DNA from: an uncultured Lachnospiraceae bacterium
GTDB taxonomy: Bacteria > Bacillota > Clostridia > Lachnospirales > Lachnospiraceae
Assembly: GCA_934293375.1 (NCBI GenBank)
Contig: CAKQYS010000002.1
Span: 219,598-283,597, forward strand
Direction of reading: 5' to 3'
DNA: 64,000 nt
The notes under the pieces are model-generated. The model was not told the origin of the DNA and searched no databases. It saw only the letters and a program-made list of their open reading frames with translations. A program made the position numbers and the translations under genes. Within the stretch, counting starts at the first letter, position 1. Each line of letters begins with the position of its first letter. Positions 53,056 to 62,805 of the stretch are shown piece by piece.

Positions 53056-54245
53056 GTATTAGTATGAATATTATGTTTATGGCACATACATATTATCCCA
53101 ACAAAGATGGAGTACAGATGGTGACGCAGTACATGGCAGAAGGTTTGGTAAAAAAGGGGCACAAAGTGACGATCATTTCGCCTTTGTTGGATGGCATGAA
53201 ACGTGAAGAAATACATAATGATGTAAGAATAGTGCGTTTTAAGGCTGGTGGACGATTGTCTTTCTTTCATGGAGAGAAAAAGGAGTTTCAGAGTTTCCTT
53301 CTTAAGGAGGACTCAAATCTCGATTGCATGATTACAGTTTGTGGCAATATAGCATTTGCAGCATGGACCTATCCATTAGTAGACAGATTAAAATGCAAAA
53401 AGATCATGTATCAGCATGGTATGTATGACGGCCATCTGCATTTGAAGCAGGCTAATTCTGTTATACGCATTGCAAAGTTGTTAGTTCTTACTCCATATTG
53501 GGAGATTTTTCATCGTAGCCATTGGAGGCAGATTATGAAGTATGATGCATGTGTTCATCTGTTTGAAAATGACAGTAGCCACAGATATTTCAAGAAGCAT
53601 GGCTTCAAAAATAATGAAGTGATATTAAATAGTTGTGTTTCTGAGATGTTTGAACCTGCAACAGACGCAGATAAGACAGTTGTAAAAGACTTGGAAATCG
53701 GGGATAAATATTTCCTTTGTGTAGCGAATTTCTGCGCAAGGAAAAATCAGATGCGTGCCCTAGAGAGCTTTTATCAGCTGAATGAAAAGAGAATTGAACT
53801 TATATTTGTTGGATCAGATGATAATGCATATTTGCAAGAACTCATCAAGCGTAAAGGTCAGTTGGATAAGGAGAGCGGTACTGAAAAAAAAGTGAAATTC
53901 ATTACTGGATTGTCAAGGAATAAGACTGTTTCCCTTATCAGAGAATGCTATGCCTGTTTGATGACAAGCAATAATGAGTATCTTCCGATTACATTGATAG
54001 AAGCAATGGCTTGTAATAAGCCTTTTATTTCTACTAATGTAGGCGTGGTAGCTAAGCTTCCTGGAGGAGTGATAGCCAATGAAGGAGAGGATGTAGTCTA
54101 TTGGATGAATTATTTTATCAATCATTCACAGTTTGTAGAAGACATGGGCAAAATAGCAGGAACTTATGTACGAGAGAATATGTACATAGAGGACAAGATT
54201 AACCAATTAGAGGATCTTATAGGAAGAGTGTGTGTAGCCAGATGA
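53052..54245 (+). CDS. GT4-family glycosyltransferase
   Basis: A 397-residue GT-B enzyme. The N-terminal Rossmann half has YPNKDGVQMVTQYMAEGLVKKGHKV, typical of GT4. The C-terminal half carries the E-x7-E in NEYLPITLIEAMACNKPF, followed by STNVGVVAKLPGG. The strand segment YFLCVANFCARKNQ starts the donor-binding domain. Donor and acceptor are unknown. ATGA overlaps couple it to both neighbours. Confidence 0.9.
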   Translation: MSISMNIMFMAHTYYPNKDGVQMVTQYMAEGLVKKGHKVTIISPLLDGMKREEIHNDVRIVRFKAGGRLSFFHGEKKEFQSFLLKEDSNLDCMITVCGNIAFAAWTYPLVDRLKCKKIMYQHGMYDGHLHLKQANSVIRIAKLLVLTPYWEIFHRSHWRQIMKYDACVHLFENDSSHRYFKKHGFKNNEVILNSCVSEMFEPATDADKTVVKDLEIGDKYFLCVANFCARKNQMRALESFYQLNEKRIELIFVGSDDNAYLQELIKRKGQLDKESGTEKKVKFITGLSRNKTVSLIRECYACLMTSNNEYLPITLIEAMACNKPFISTNVGVVAKLPGGVIANEGEDVVYWMNYFINHSQFVEDMGKIAGTYVRENMYIEDKINQLEDLIGRVCVAR

Positions 54246-55753
54246 TAAGCAGAACCGAGCATACAAAACGAAATATTATAGCGGCTTTAATTGTACAGAT
54301 AGTGAATATAGTAATCAAGTTTGTTGTTCGTAGTATTTTTATTTACATACTTGGAAAAGAGTATCTTGGAGTTGGCGGTGTCTTCAACAACATATTGACA
54401 GTGCTGTCATTGGCTGAGTTAGGTATTGGAACTGTTATAGTTTATGACATGTACAGACCTATATTAGAGAATAATGAGGAAAGGGTTACGCAACTTTATC
54501 AATTTTATAGAGATGTGTATGTGGGTATTGGCATATTTATAGCGGCACTTGGAAGCTTATTAATACCATTTCTTGGATATCTAATTACAGATGTACCCAA
54601 TGTAGGAAATATTCGATTTTTGTATGTGCTTCATTTGGCGGACTCTGTAGCCACATACTTCTTTGCACATAGTAGATCTTTGCTCAATGCATATCAGTTG
54701 AACCGTATTAATTCAAGAAACTCGTTGCTGATGTCATTGCTTAAAACGGTCTTAGAGATAGTTGCGTTGATTGTCACCAAAAGCTATATAATCTATATGA
54801 TTGTGCAGATTCTTGTGACGATATATGGCGGATATCTGTTAGACCGTAAAGCAAAGCAGTTATTTCCCTTTGTCAAGAATAAGGTTGAAAAGCTGGATGG
54901 TGCAAGTAAACGAGGAATTTTTTCTAATGCATTCAGTATGATGAATATTCGTATTGGTCAGACCTTGATTAATGCAACAGATAATCTCTTGATTTCGGCT
55001 CTGATCAGTACTGTATTGGTTGGAATCTACTCTAACTACAGTATGATTACGCAGATTATTCTGGCGACTGCATTTTTAATTGAGTCGGCAATGGCAGCAA
55101 GCGTAGGGAATTTATGTGTGTCTGAAGGGAAAGAAAAAAAACAGGAAGTGTTTGCCAGACTGCAATATTTGTATTCTTGTTTATTTGGAGTCATTATGAT
55201 TTTCCTTTTTGGATTGTTCAATCCGTTTATTAAGTTGTGGCTCGGTACAGACTACTTGTTATCAGACAAAATCGTATTTGTAGTTGTTCTCAACTGTTAC
55301 TTATCGGGTATACATCAGCCAGTTGAAGCTTATGTTAATGCCGATGGAGTTTTTAAGCACTTCAGATTCAAGCCTACGGTAGAAGTAATTATCAATTTCA
55401 TTGTGTCTATTGTTGGCGCAAAGCTATGGGGGATTGTCGGAGTCTTTCTTGGTACGACCCTTTCGCATGTGCTGACGACATTGTGGTTTGATCCATATAT
55501 ACTTTATAAATATTCATTTTCAGATGGATTAAGAGGCTACTTCAAACAGTATTTTAAGTCATTGTTGCTTGCCGTTGTCGTAACCTTGATTATTGGCGTG
55601 TTCATTGGGTGGGTTACTGTCGAAGGAATTATAGGATTTATTATCGATATAGCTGCCTGTAGTGTGGCAGCTTTCCTGTTCATCATGGTTAATACGGATT
55701 ATGATAATCGGGAGTGGCTGAAAGACCGTATCAAGACTATCTTGAAGGGGTGA
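54242..55753 (+). CDS. Wzx-type polysaccharide flippase
   Basis: A 503-residue polytopic protein of the PST/MVF group that moves lipid-linked repeat units across the membrane. About 12-14 hydrophobic segments spread over the whole length; the start region RNIIAALIVQIVNIVIKFVV and FIYILGKEYLGVGGVFNNIL resemble capsule flippases of Firmicutes. ATG 54242 overlaps the previous stop and is used instead of GTG 54230. Confidence 0.92.
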   Translation: MISRTEHTKRNIIAALIVQIVNIVIKFVVRSIFIYILGKEYLGVGGVFNNILTVLSLAELGIGTVIVYDMYRPILENNEERVTQLYQFYRDVYVGIGIFIAALGSLLIPFLGYLITDVPNVGNIRFLYVLHLADSVATYFFAHSRSLLNAYQLNRINSRNSLLMSLLKTVLEIVALIVTKSYIIYMIVQILVTIYGGYLLDRKAKQLFPFVKNKVEKLDGASKRGIFSNAFSMMNIRIGQTLINATDNLLISALISTVLVGIYSNYSMITQIILATAFLIESAMAASVGNLCVSEGKEKKQEVFARLQYLYSCLFGVIMIFLFGLFNPFIKLWLGTDYLLSDKIVFVVVLNCYLSGIHQPVEAYVNADGVFKHFRFKPTVEVIINFIVSIVGAKLWGIVGVFLGTTLSHVLTTLWFDPYILYKYSFSDGLRGYFKQYFKSLLLAVVVTLIIGVFIGWVTVEGIIGFIIDIAACSVAAFLFIMVNTDYDNREWLKDRIKTILKG

Positions 55754-55758
55754 TATTA

Positions 55759-56751
55759 ATGACTAAGAGAATATGTGTCGTAGATGACGAAACACAATTA
55801 TATAGACAGATGTTTTCGGACCTATGGAATATGGAAGGGATAGAAGAAATACCCAAGATATGTATTCCGCAAATCGCAAGACCTCTATATAGAATGCATT
55901 TTTCTAAAAAGCTTAATTCTATTGTGAAGCTTCCATTTAAGAGTTTTTGGAATAGATTTTATGGTCTTAGCAGGTATGAGTGGAAGGATGAAGATGATTA
56001 CTGGGTTGTCATTTTGAATGGTGCTGTGAAAACACACCTTTCTATGGATTACTTGAGAACTGTAAAAACGGCTCACGGTAACATAAAGTATGCACTGGTT
56101 TTTTTTGATGTGTATAGACCTGGAGAGTATCAAAATGGCATAAATTTTGATGTATTTGATATGATATTATCATTTGATAAGGCTGACTGCTCAAAATATG
56201 GCTTTACATTTATGCCGCAAGGACAGGTGTTCACAAAACCACGGAATATGCAAGTATCGAAGGAAAAAAAATCTGATATTTTCTTTGCAGGCATGGGTGC
56301 AGGTCGAGTAGATATTTTAAATGAGACAGCATTACGATTAGAAGGTCAAGTTGATTATAAAATGCATGTAGTTGGTGTGCCTAAGTATAAGCAAGAGAAG
56401 CAAACGCATATTGCATATAATCGACCAATTAGTTATGAAGAGGAACTGCAATATGTTTTCAATACCAACACAGTTCTTGATGTAGTGAAAGAGGGACAGA
56501 GTGGTATTACACTTAGGGTTTGTGAGGCATTACTGTTTAATAAAAAAATTTTGACAAACAATGAATCGGTTAGGGATATGCCGTTTTATAATCCGATATA
56601 CATATATATATATAAGGATGCTTCAGAAATTGATGTTTCATTTATTAAGGATAACAGACCGGTGGATTATGGTATCTCAGAAGACTATTTTAGTCCAAAG
56701 CACATTATAGGATTGTTGACAGACGATGAGAGTATAGGTGTTGAAGTATAG
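55759..56751 (+). CDS. Putative GT-B-like glycosyltransferase, first of a paralogous pair
   Basis: A 330-residue protein. The C-terminal half shares a clear pattern with the product of 58361-59278: DIFFAGMGAGRVDIL, then RPISYEEELQYVFNTNTVLDV and EGQSGITLRVCEALLFNKK. This layout resembles the nucleotide-sugar half of CgeB/RfaS-like transferases, with the Glu in RVCEAL at the family Glu position. The N-terminal half is unassigned. ATG 55759 follows AGGGGTGAT; the frame is open from 55714 inside the flippase gene. Confidence 0.7.
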   Translation: MTKRICVVDDETQLYRQMFSDLWNMEGIEEIPKICIPQIARPLYRMHFSKKLNSIVKLPFKSFWNRFYGLSRYEWKDEDDYWVVILNGAVKTHLSMDYLRTVKTAHGNIKYALVFFDVYRPGEYQNGINFDVFDMILSFDKADCSKYGFTFMPQGQVFTKPRNMQVSKEKKSDIFFAGMGAGRVDILNETALRLEGQVDYKMHVVGVPKYKQEKQTHIAYNRPISYEEELQYVFNTNTVLDVVKEGQSGITLRVCEALLFNKKILTNNESVRDMPFYNPIYIYIYKDASEIDVSFIKDNRPVDYGISEDYFSPKHIIGLLTDDESIGVEV

Positions 56752-56819
56752 CCGGTTAATATTGATGACGGAGGAATATGGTCGTATTCATGTAGAATGA
56801 GCATATAAGAAAGAGAATT

Positions 56820-58016
56820 ATGGAATATAATTTTTGGTTTTTTTATCTGACAGGAATAGCTGTAGCTTTTCTTAGTCTATTTACAAAACAGAAAAAATCA
56901 TTGCAAATCATAATGTTGTTATGCATATTTATTGTATTATCATCGTGCGTGCCATCTTTATATGACTGGAATGATTTAAATAATTATCAGGTTAGTTTCA
57001 ATTCACAAACTGACTTTTATCCTATCAAATTAGCCAACGACTGGGCTTACTATAATAGCATGTATATATGCAAATTATTAGGAATGACATATATGAAAGC
57101 CAAGGCTGTTTTGCTTTTGTTTTCGCTAATATTTATTTTGATTACTATAGAGAAGTTTACGCAAAGAGGAGTGGGTTTTGTATTTTTGTTTTTTATGTTG
57201 CATCTAATATTTAATCAGGCAATGATACTTCGTAATTCGATTGGATTTTCAATTTTGCTGTTGGGAATAGATGGTCTTATAAAACCAGAGAGTAAGCATG
57301 GAGGTTGGAAGTTTGCTATATTCACAGTATTAGGAGCTCAGTTCCATTCGATGCTGTACCTTTATTTGCCATTGGTGGTTGTGACATGGAAATGGGAAAA
57401 TCTAAAAAAATACAGAAAATTATTGATTGCTACTCTCGCACTTGTGGTGCTGGGATTGATTGTGTTGGTAAGGACCGAAGTCCTAGTTACCATAATGGCG
57501 ACATTTATGAGTAGCTTGCTTAAAAGTGAGAAATATGCCAGCTATGCAGTCGCATTAGGCAGATATGCATGGCTGTCAGTGTTGCTGATTTGGTGTGCTA
57601 GCATTATAAATACATGGTATGTAGGAAGGTGGGTAGAGGATGATATTAGCATCTCATTAAAGTCCACAAAAATAAATGATTGGGCTCTGATTAATACGGA
57701 GAAATCGGTAACGATTAATAAATGGTTGGAGAGAATGCAGTTAATATTATTACTTTGTTCAGTATATATTCCACTTACTATTTTCACATTGCATCTGTCT
57801 AGATTCTTAAAGTACATGACAGTTGTAAATTTTATATATATGGCGATGCTATATACATATATACCAAATAGATATAGGAAGATGTATATTTTTATTTCAA
57901 CATTGGTTCTAACATTGTTGTGGATGTACTTTGACATGAATATCTATGGTGGATATTCGATAGAAATACTGAAGGATTATGTAGTTAATGGAAGATGGTT
58001 CTGGAAAGGGAATTAA
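56820..58016 (+). CDS. EpsG/Wzy-type O-unit polymerase
   Basis: A 398-residue membrane protein with about ten hydrophobic segments and a large loop near residues 45-80 (SLYDWNDLNNYQ). RNSIGFSILLLGIDGLIK followed by FHSMLYLYLPLV is the EpsG-like signature (Arg and His positions). It would polymerise flipped repeat units outside the membrane. It is very AT-rich, and no other polymerase candidate exists in the operon. Confidence 0.85.
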   Translation: MEYNFWFFYLTGIAVAFLSLFTKQKKSLQIIMLLCIFIVLSSCVPSLYDWNDLNNYQVSFNSQTDFYPIKLANDWAYYNSMYICKLLGMTYMKAKAVLLLFSLIFILITIEKFTQRGVGFVFLFFMLHLIFNQAMILRNSIGFSILLLGIDGLIKPESKHGGWKFAIFTVLGAQFHSMLYLYLPLVVVTWKWENLKKYRKLLIATLALVVLGLIVLVRTEVLVTIMATFMSSLLKSEKYASYAVALGRYAWLSVLLIWCASIINTWYVGRWVEDDISISLKSTKINDWALINTEKSVTINKWLERMQLILLLCSVYIPLTIFTLHLSRFLKYMTVVNFIYMAMLYTYIPNRYRKMYIFISTLVLTLLWMYFDMNIYGGYSIEILKDYVVNGRWFWKGN

Positions 58017-58360
58017 TAATTTTTACGCTCTCCTATAATCGGGGTAGTTGGCAAAACTATATCACGGTTTGATAAATCATAATCTTGAAGACTTACTGAT
58101 ATAGAATGTTCTGTGAATTGTATTTGATATAATATTAGATATTTATACAGACAAAAATGTCGGAATGGTAGGTTTGATGCGATAAATATTTCATGATATA
58201 ACAAATATATATAGGATTCTAGAAATCAAAAGAACAAATATGAGATAAAATATAAAGAAATTCAATTACCGAATATTTTGTTAGCATCATTCCAGTGTTA
58301 TTTCGTTAGATGATGAGTAACTACAGAATAAAAAATAAATATATACAAGGTGGTATTTAA
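58017..58360 (+). other. 344-bp AT-rich gap after the polymerase gene
   Basis: No convincing gene. A minus-strand frame of 63 codons (58013-58204) lacks a ribosome site and recognised motifs and may be a remnant or chance. No terminator-type hairpin or strong promoter was seen. The ribosome site AAGGTGG of the next gene lies at its right end. The lack of compactness in an otherwise tight operon suggests a recombination joint. Confidence 0.5.
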
Positions 58361-59278
58361 ATGAAAAGAAGCGTGTTTTTAACAAAAGGGAAAAAAGATA
58401 TGATCGCTAGTGGACAATACGACGAGTATATATTTGCTTTACCAGTCTATAGATTTGATAACGCTATTTGTAAGATCTTGGCTAAAATCAATGTGAAACT
58501 GAAATTGCCTTTTTTATCATTTTTTTTAGGAGATTGGGCGAAGAATATTTTGGATTACGATTTGATAATATGTGAGGGGTTAAAGGGTCGTACTTGGGTT
58601 TTTGAATATATCTTAAAACATAAAAAAGAAGGATGCCGCGTGATTATGTGGCATTGGAATAAAATATATGAGAATGAAATAAATCCAAAAAGTGAGTTGG
58701 CAATGCACTGTGAACAATGGAGTTTTGATGCCGATGACTGTAAACAATACAATATGATTTTTAATACACAGTATTACATGGCAAAAGAAACTAATTATGA
58801 TAATCTAACGAAATGGGATTTGTATTTTGTTGGGGCTGATAAAAACAGAGTGGAACTCATAAAGATAATTGAACACTATTGCAGAAGTACAAACTTGTTG
58901 GGTAATTTTCATGTGGTTGCAGATGCAAGCTCTAAAGTTAGTATTGGGGATAAATTTTATCGTAAACCAATTTCATATGATGATAATATTAAAAATGTCA
59001 TTCGGTCTAGAGCCATATTGGATATTCCATTAAAGGGACAACATGGGTTGACACTGCGAGTTTTAGAGGCATTATTTTTTCAAAAAAAATTAATTACATT
59101 CAATTCAGAGGTTAAAAATTTAGATTTTTACAATGATAATAATATTTTAATTTGCCACGATGAAATGGATATAGGGTCGATTGGTGACTTTTTACAATAT
59201 CCTTATATTGATACAGCGGAATGTGTGGAGGCAAGGAAATATTATTCTTTTCAAGAATGGATGAAACGGTTTTGGTAA
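58361..59278 (+). CDS. Putative GT-B-like glycosyltransferase, second of a paralogous pair
   Basis: A 305-residue protein. DLYFVGADKNRVELI, RKPISYDDNIKNVIRSRAILDI and KGQHGLTLRVLEALFFQKK match, in order and spacing, the corresponding segments of the product of 55759-56751. The N-terminal half has LIICEGLKGRTWVFEYIL and a tryptophan-rich IMWHWNKIYENE. It probably transfers a sugar late in repeat-unit synthesis. The overall resemblance to CgeB/RfaS-like proteins is from memory of the pattern. Confidence 0.7.
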   Translation: MKRSVFLTKGKKDMIASGQYDEYIFALPVYRFDNAICKILAKINVKLKLPFLSFFLGDWAKNILDYDLIICEGLKGRTWVFEYILKHKKEGCRVIMWHWNKIYENEINPKSELAMHCEQWSFDADDCKQYNMIFNTQYYMAKETNYDNLTKWDLYFVGADKNRVELIKIIEHYCRSTNLLGNFHVVADASSKVSIGDKFYRKPISYDDNIKNVIRSRAILDIPLKGQHGLTLRVLEALFFQKKLITFNSEVKNLDFYNDNNILICHDEMDIGSIGDFLQYPYIDTAECVEARKYYSFQEWMKRFW

Positions 59279-59453
59279 CTTAGTATTGGTTGATAATGAT
59301 TGATAGGATATAAGTATATGGACTAGTTTCTTTGAAATCAGCAGGGAAGAGCACATATTGAGTTCTGATTGCACTGTGGTAAACTATGCTTCAATACATA
59401 AATACCTGTTGATAAATAAAATAAAAAATAGAAGAAAGTAGTTGACAAAGAAT

Positions 59454-60518
59454 ATGAAAAATCAGATAGGCTTACAGATTACAGATAGACGCTTTAATTA
59501 TGACGCATTAAGAATAGCATCTACACTAGCAGTTATTCTTATACATGTGAATTGGAAATTTTTTTCTGCGCGTTCGGAAACACCGTCTACAGATATTCAT
59601 TACATTGTAGAAAGTATAATTAATATTATAACAAGATTTTCAGTGCCTTGTTTTGTGATGATTTCTGGAGCGTTCAATTTGAATAATAAGGAGAATAGTC
59701 ACTTTTCTGATTTTTATCGAAAAGTATCTTGGAAAATATTTATACCACTTTTTGGTGCTGGTTTTATATCAGCAATAATTGAAATATTGCTGTATAAAAG
59801 AAATGTATTGCAACTGATTAGAAGCACCATAATTGGTGTTGGGGTGATTTCATGGTTTATGTATATGCTGGCCGGAATTTATATATTGACCCCCTTTATA
59901 ATCAGATTGAAATCTGTCATTAATGACAAAGTATATATTTCATTGGCATTTTTGATGACCGTATGGGCGACAGGTTCGCAAGCGATTTCTAGTCAAAAGA
60001 CACCGTATGCTATAGGTGTAGTGTTTGCATATTTGAGCTATTACTTAATGGGAGATGTTATACTGAATTTCATACATTTGAAGTGCAAATCTATAGTATA
60101 TTTTTTGGTAGCAATATCTATGTTTTTTTTATCGTTTATAGCTAGGTATGTAGGCGTAACTTATTATTTGTCAAACCCATATACTAACTTTTTTTCACCA
60201 TTTATAGTAATCGCAAGTCTATGCATATTTGCAGGAGTAAAAGTAATTGATATCAAGTGGAATTTGACATGGTTATCAAAAAAAACATTTTATATTTTCA
60301 TATTTCATTCCATCATAAATGATGTCTTATTTGATATTTCGAATAGCTTGTTTGGTAATACATTTGAATTTGTTCAATTATTGATTATTACAGTTGTTAC
60401 TTTTATGATCTCTTTAGCGATAGCTATAGTGTATGATATTTTTTGGAGTCGTAGAAATGCATGGAAGGAAAAATGGTATGCACTTGGACTGTGGAAAAAA
60501 TTAAACAGTTGGTCATAA
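59454..60518 (+). CDS. Acyltransferase 3 family membrane O-acyltransferase
   Basis: A 354-residue membrane protein with about ten helices. The family N-terminus RRFNYDALRIASTLAVILIHVN contains the catalytic-type His after helix 1, followed by ITRFSVPCFVMISGAF. Such enzymes add acetyl or similar groups to exported glycans. The start is uncertain: ATG 59454 is used, but TTG 59442 lies closer to GAAGAAAG. Composition is AT-rich like its neighbours. Confidence 0.9.
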   Translation: MKNQIGLQITDRRFNYDALRIASTLAVILIHVNWKFFSARSETPSTDIHYIVESIINIITRFSVPCFVMISGAFNLNNKENSHFSDFYRKVSWKIFIPLFGAGFISAIIEILLYKRNVLQLIRSTIIGVGVISWFMYMLAGIYILTPFIIRLKSVINDKVYISLAFLMTVWATGSQAISSQKTPYAIGVVFAYLSYYLMGDVILNFIHLKCKSIVYFLVAISMFFLSFIARYVGVTYYLSNPYTNFFSPFIVIASLCIFAGVKVIDIKWNLTWLSKKTFYIFIFHSIINDVLFDISNSLFGNTFEFVQLLIITVVTFMISLAIAIVYDIFWSRRNAWKEKWYALGLWKKLNSWS

Positions 60519-60762
60519 GAAATATTAGGGGATACCCCTAGTACTGTAAGTGCCTAGATTTAGGGTGAATTAACAAGGACATGACAGATGATGAGTTAGC
60601 AAAAATAGTTCAATTGAATGAAGTTGTCAAGGAAGAATGCAGCAAAAAACGAGAAAAATGCTAGTGTACACGAATCCTGGCAATAGGGTTCCTATATTGT
60701 TTTGAGGATGCCCTGAAACTATGCACTTACATTAAATTTGTATAATTGGGAGATGATCGATA
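60519..60762 (+). other. 244-bp gap with hairpin and a possible 27-codon ORF
   Basis: TAGGGG-ATA-CCCCTA (60526-60540) forms a perfect 6-bp stem eight bases after the acyltransferase stop, without a T-run. An open frame at 60581-60664 has ATG after AACAAGGAC and encodes 27 residues (MTDDELAKIVQLNEVV, then a Lys/Glu-rich tail with two Cys). Whether it is made cannot be judged; it may be the stub of a lost gene. The segment ends with the ribosome site GGGAGATGA of the epimerase gene. Confidence 0.45.
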
Positions 60763-61851
60763 ATGAAGAAAAAAAATATATCATTAGAAAACAAAACAAT
60801 ATTAGTAACCGGAGCTGCAGGTTTCATCGGATCTAACTTAGTTATGGAACTCATTCGTATGGGAAAGCCGATGCAGATCATTGGTATCGACAATATGAAT
60901 GATTACTATGATGTCTCCATCAAGGAATATCGACTTAGTCAGATTGATGCAATGACTGCAGAAAGAGAGGATCTCTCGTGGACTTTTGTAAAGGGAAGCA
61001 TAGCAGATAAGGGGCTGATTGATCGGATTTTTGCAGAGTATAAGCCCTCAGTGGTGGTGAACCTGGCCGCACAGGCAGGTGTCAGATATTCGATCACCAA
61101 TCCGGATGTTTATATTGAAAGCAATCTGATAGGCTTTTATAATATCTTAGAGGCTTGTCGTCATTCCTACGATGATGGACAGGCTGGTGTAGAACATTTG
61201 GTTTATGCCTCTTCTTCGTCTGTATATGGAACGAATAAGAAAGTGCCATATTCGACGGAGGATAAGGTAGACAATCCTGTATCATTATATGCAGCGACTA
61301 AGAAGTCAAATGAACTGATGGCACATGCTTACAGTAAGCTTTATAATATTCCTTCCACAGGGCTTCGTTTCTTTACGGTATATGGACCGGCGGGAAGACC
61401 GGATATGGTATACTTTGGTTTTACCAATAAGCTGCGTAACAATGAAACAATACAGATTTTTAATTATGGGAATTGTAAGCGTGATTTTACTTATGTAGAT
61501 GATATTGTAGAAGGGGTAAAGCGGGTTATGCAGGCTGCTCCGGAGAAAAAGACGGGAGAAGACGGTTTGCCGGTTCCACCATATTCCGTTTACAACATCG
61601 GGAATAACCAGCCGGAAAATCTGCTTGATTTTGTAGATATTCTGCAGCAGGAACTAATCCGTGCAGGCGTGCTTCCGGCAGATTATGATTTTGAGGCACA
61701 TAAAAAGCTTGTTCCGATGCAACCCGGAGATGTTCCGGTCACATATGCAGACACGAAAGCTTTAGAAGAAGACTTTGGTTTTAAGCCTAATACAAGTCTC
61801 AGAGATGGGCTTAGGAAGTTCGCTGAGTGGTATAAGAAATTTTATATGTAA
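60763..61851 (+). CDS. UDP-glucuronate 4-epimerase (LspL/Cap1J type SDR)
   Basis: A 362-residue cytosolic enzyme converting UDP-glucuronate to UDP-galacturonate. The NAD loop VTGAAGFIGSNLV, then NDYYDVSIKEYRL, VNLAAQAGVRYSI, YASSSSVYG, the catalytic YAATKKSNE, and RFFTVYGPAGRPDM separate the glucuronate type from GalE. Base composition returns to that of the early operon. It implies galacturonic acid in the polymer; the UDP-glucose dehydrogenase needed for the precursor is not in the window. Confidence 0.93.
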   Translation: MKKKNISLENKTILVTGAAGFIGSNLVMELIRMGKPMQIIGIDNMNDYYDVSIKEYRLSQIDAMTAEREDLSWTFVKGSIADKGLIDRIFAEYKPSVVVNLAAQAGVRYSITNPDVYIESNLIGFYNILEACRHSYDDGQAGVEHLVYASSSSVYGTNKKVPYSTEDKVDNPVSLYAATKKSNELMAHAYSKLYNIPSTGLRFFTVYGPAGRPDMVYFGFTNKLRNNETIQIFNYGNCKRDFTYVDDIVEGVKRVMQAAPEKKTGEDGLPVPPYSVYNIGNNQPENLLDFVDILQQELIRAGVLPADYDFEAHKKLVPMQPGDVPVTYADTKALEEDFGFKPNTSLRDGLRKFAEWYKKFYM

Positions 61852-61861
61852 TAGAAATATG

Positions 61862-61893
61862 AAAGGGAAGCCATCATGTGAGACTTCCCTTTT
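61862..61893 (+). terminator. Intrinsic terminator of the polysaccharide operon
   Basis: AAAGGGAAG pairs with CTTCCCTTT around a 13-nt loop, ending in TTTT. It lies 11 bp after the epimerase stop. Confidence 0.85.
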
Positions 61894-61967
61894 AGAATTT
61901 AGTCTCTTTGGAAAATACAGTAACAAAGTGCGTTATGGAATTGAATAATGCCTAATAAAATAAATCT

Positions 61968-62717
61968 ATGAATGAAAAGGACGGGAGTAGCTTAGGGATG
62001 TTAGTTGATTTTATTGCCAATATGGCATTGGAAACTGCAAACAAGAAATTTGATGGGATGCTAGATGAAGAAAGATTGAAGAAAGCGATATCTGATTTTG
62101 CAGAATCTCAAAAGAAGTATCAGGAAGCGGTAGCAGTTTGTGACGAGGTAGACTATGCGGGCTTGATGGACTTCATATCAGATAAGTATTTAAATCTGGT
62201 TGTTAAGCGTTGCTTTTGCACAAATCCAAAACAAAGGGATGCTGCCAGAGAAGAGGTGTTTACTGCAGCCTGTTCTTATTGTCATGCTAATTCTGATGAG
62301 GCGAAGAGAAGAGTGAAAATCATTATATATAATGGCATAGATATTATTCGTAATTTTTTTAAATCGGATTTTAATGTAAAAGAGTATCTGTTAGCAGGGG
62401 ATATTGTAGATGGTGTAACGGAAGTTATAAGTGAAAAATTGGAGCCTATTCAAAGTAATGTGTCGGATATTAATGACAGTCTGAAGTCATTAAATATATA
62501 TTCCCCTGAAGCATATGCTAAGCTGGCAAAGAACGGTGACCTGGAAGAAATACAGAACAGGTTTGATAATATATTTTATAGCATAAATAAGCAGCATCCT
62601 TTATATCCGGATTTTGGATATCGGATGAGAGGAAGTAAGCTGATTAGCTGGTCACTTACACAAGATGCAAAGAAAAATATCCACCAAGAAATTTATGTAA
62701 TGGGAAATTATATATAG
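61968..62717 (+). CDS. Unrecognised protein, probable N-terminal part of a frameshifted gene
   Basis: A 249-residue reading frame with no clear ribosome site before ATG 61968. It is helical and charged, with a cluster of Cys (RCFCTNPKQ, TAACSYCHAN), a possible coiled coil near 150-180, and a C-terminal HPLYPDFGYRMRGSKLISW. I do not recognise the family. The frame ends in MGNYI followed by TAG inside a TATATATA run. Reading on in another frame gives GERIFSPADASK, then in a third frame DDDILDYADRHQ, joining the next open frame. So this is probably one gene of about 590 codons broken by two small indels. Confidence 0.6.
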   Translation: MNEKDGSSLGMLVDFIANMALETANKKFDGMLDEERLKKAISDFAESQKKYQEAVAVCDEVDYAGLMDFISDKYLNLVVKRCFCTNPKQRDAAREEVFTAACSYCHANSDEAKRRVKIIIYNGIDIIRNFFKSDFNVKEYLLAGDIVDGVTEVISEKLEPIQSNVSDINDSLKSLNIYSPEAYAKLAKNGDLEEIQNRFDNIFYSINKQHPLYPDFGYRMRGSKLISWSLTQDAKKNIHQEIYVMGNYI

Positions 62718-62805
62718 GAGAACGAATTTTTTCTCCGGCAGATGCATCAAAGATGATGATATTCTGGATTATGCAGATCGACATCAACTTCAATTGAAAT
62801 TGGAA

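Noticed and set aside
58013..58204. 63-codon minus-strand open frame after the polymerase gene
   Set aside because: AT-rich, no ribosome site, no recognised motif, and overlaps the polymerase 3' end; not supported as a gene.
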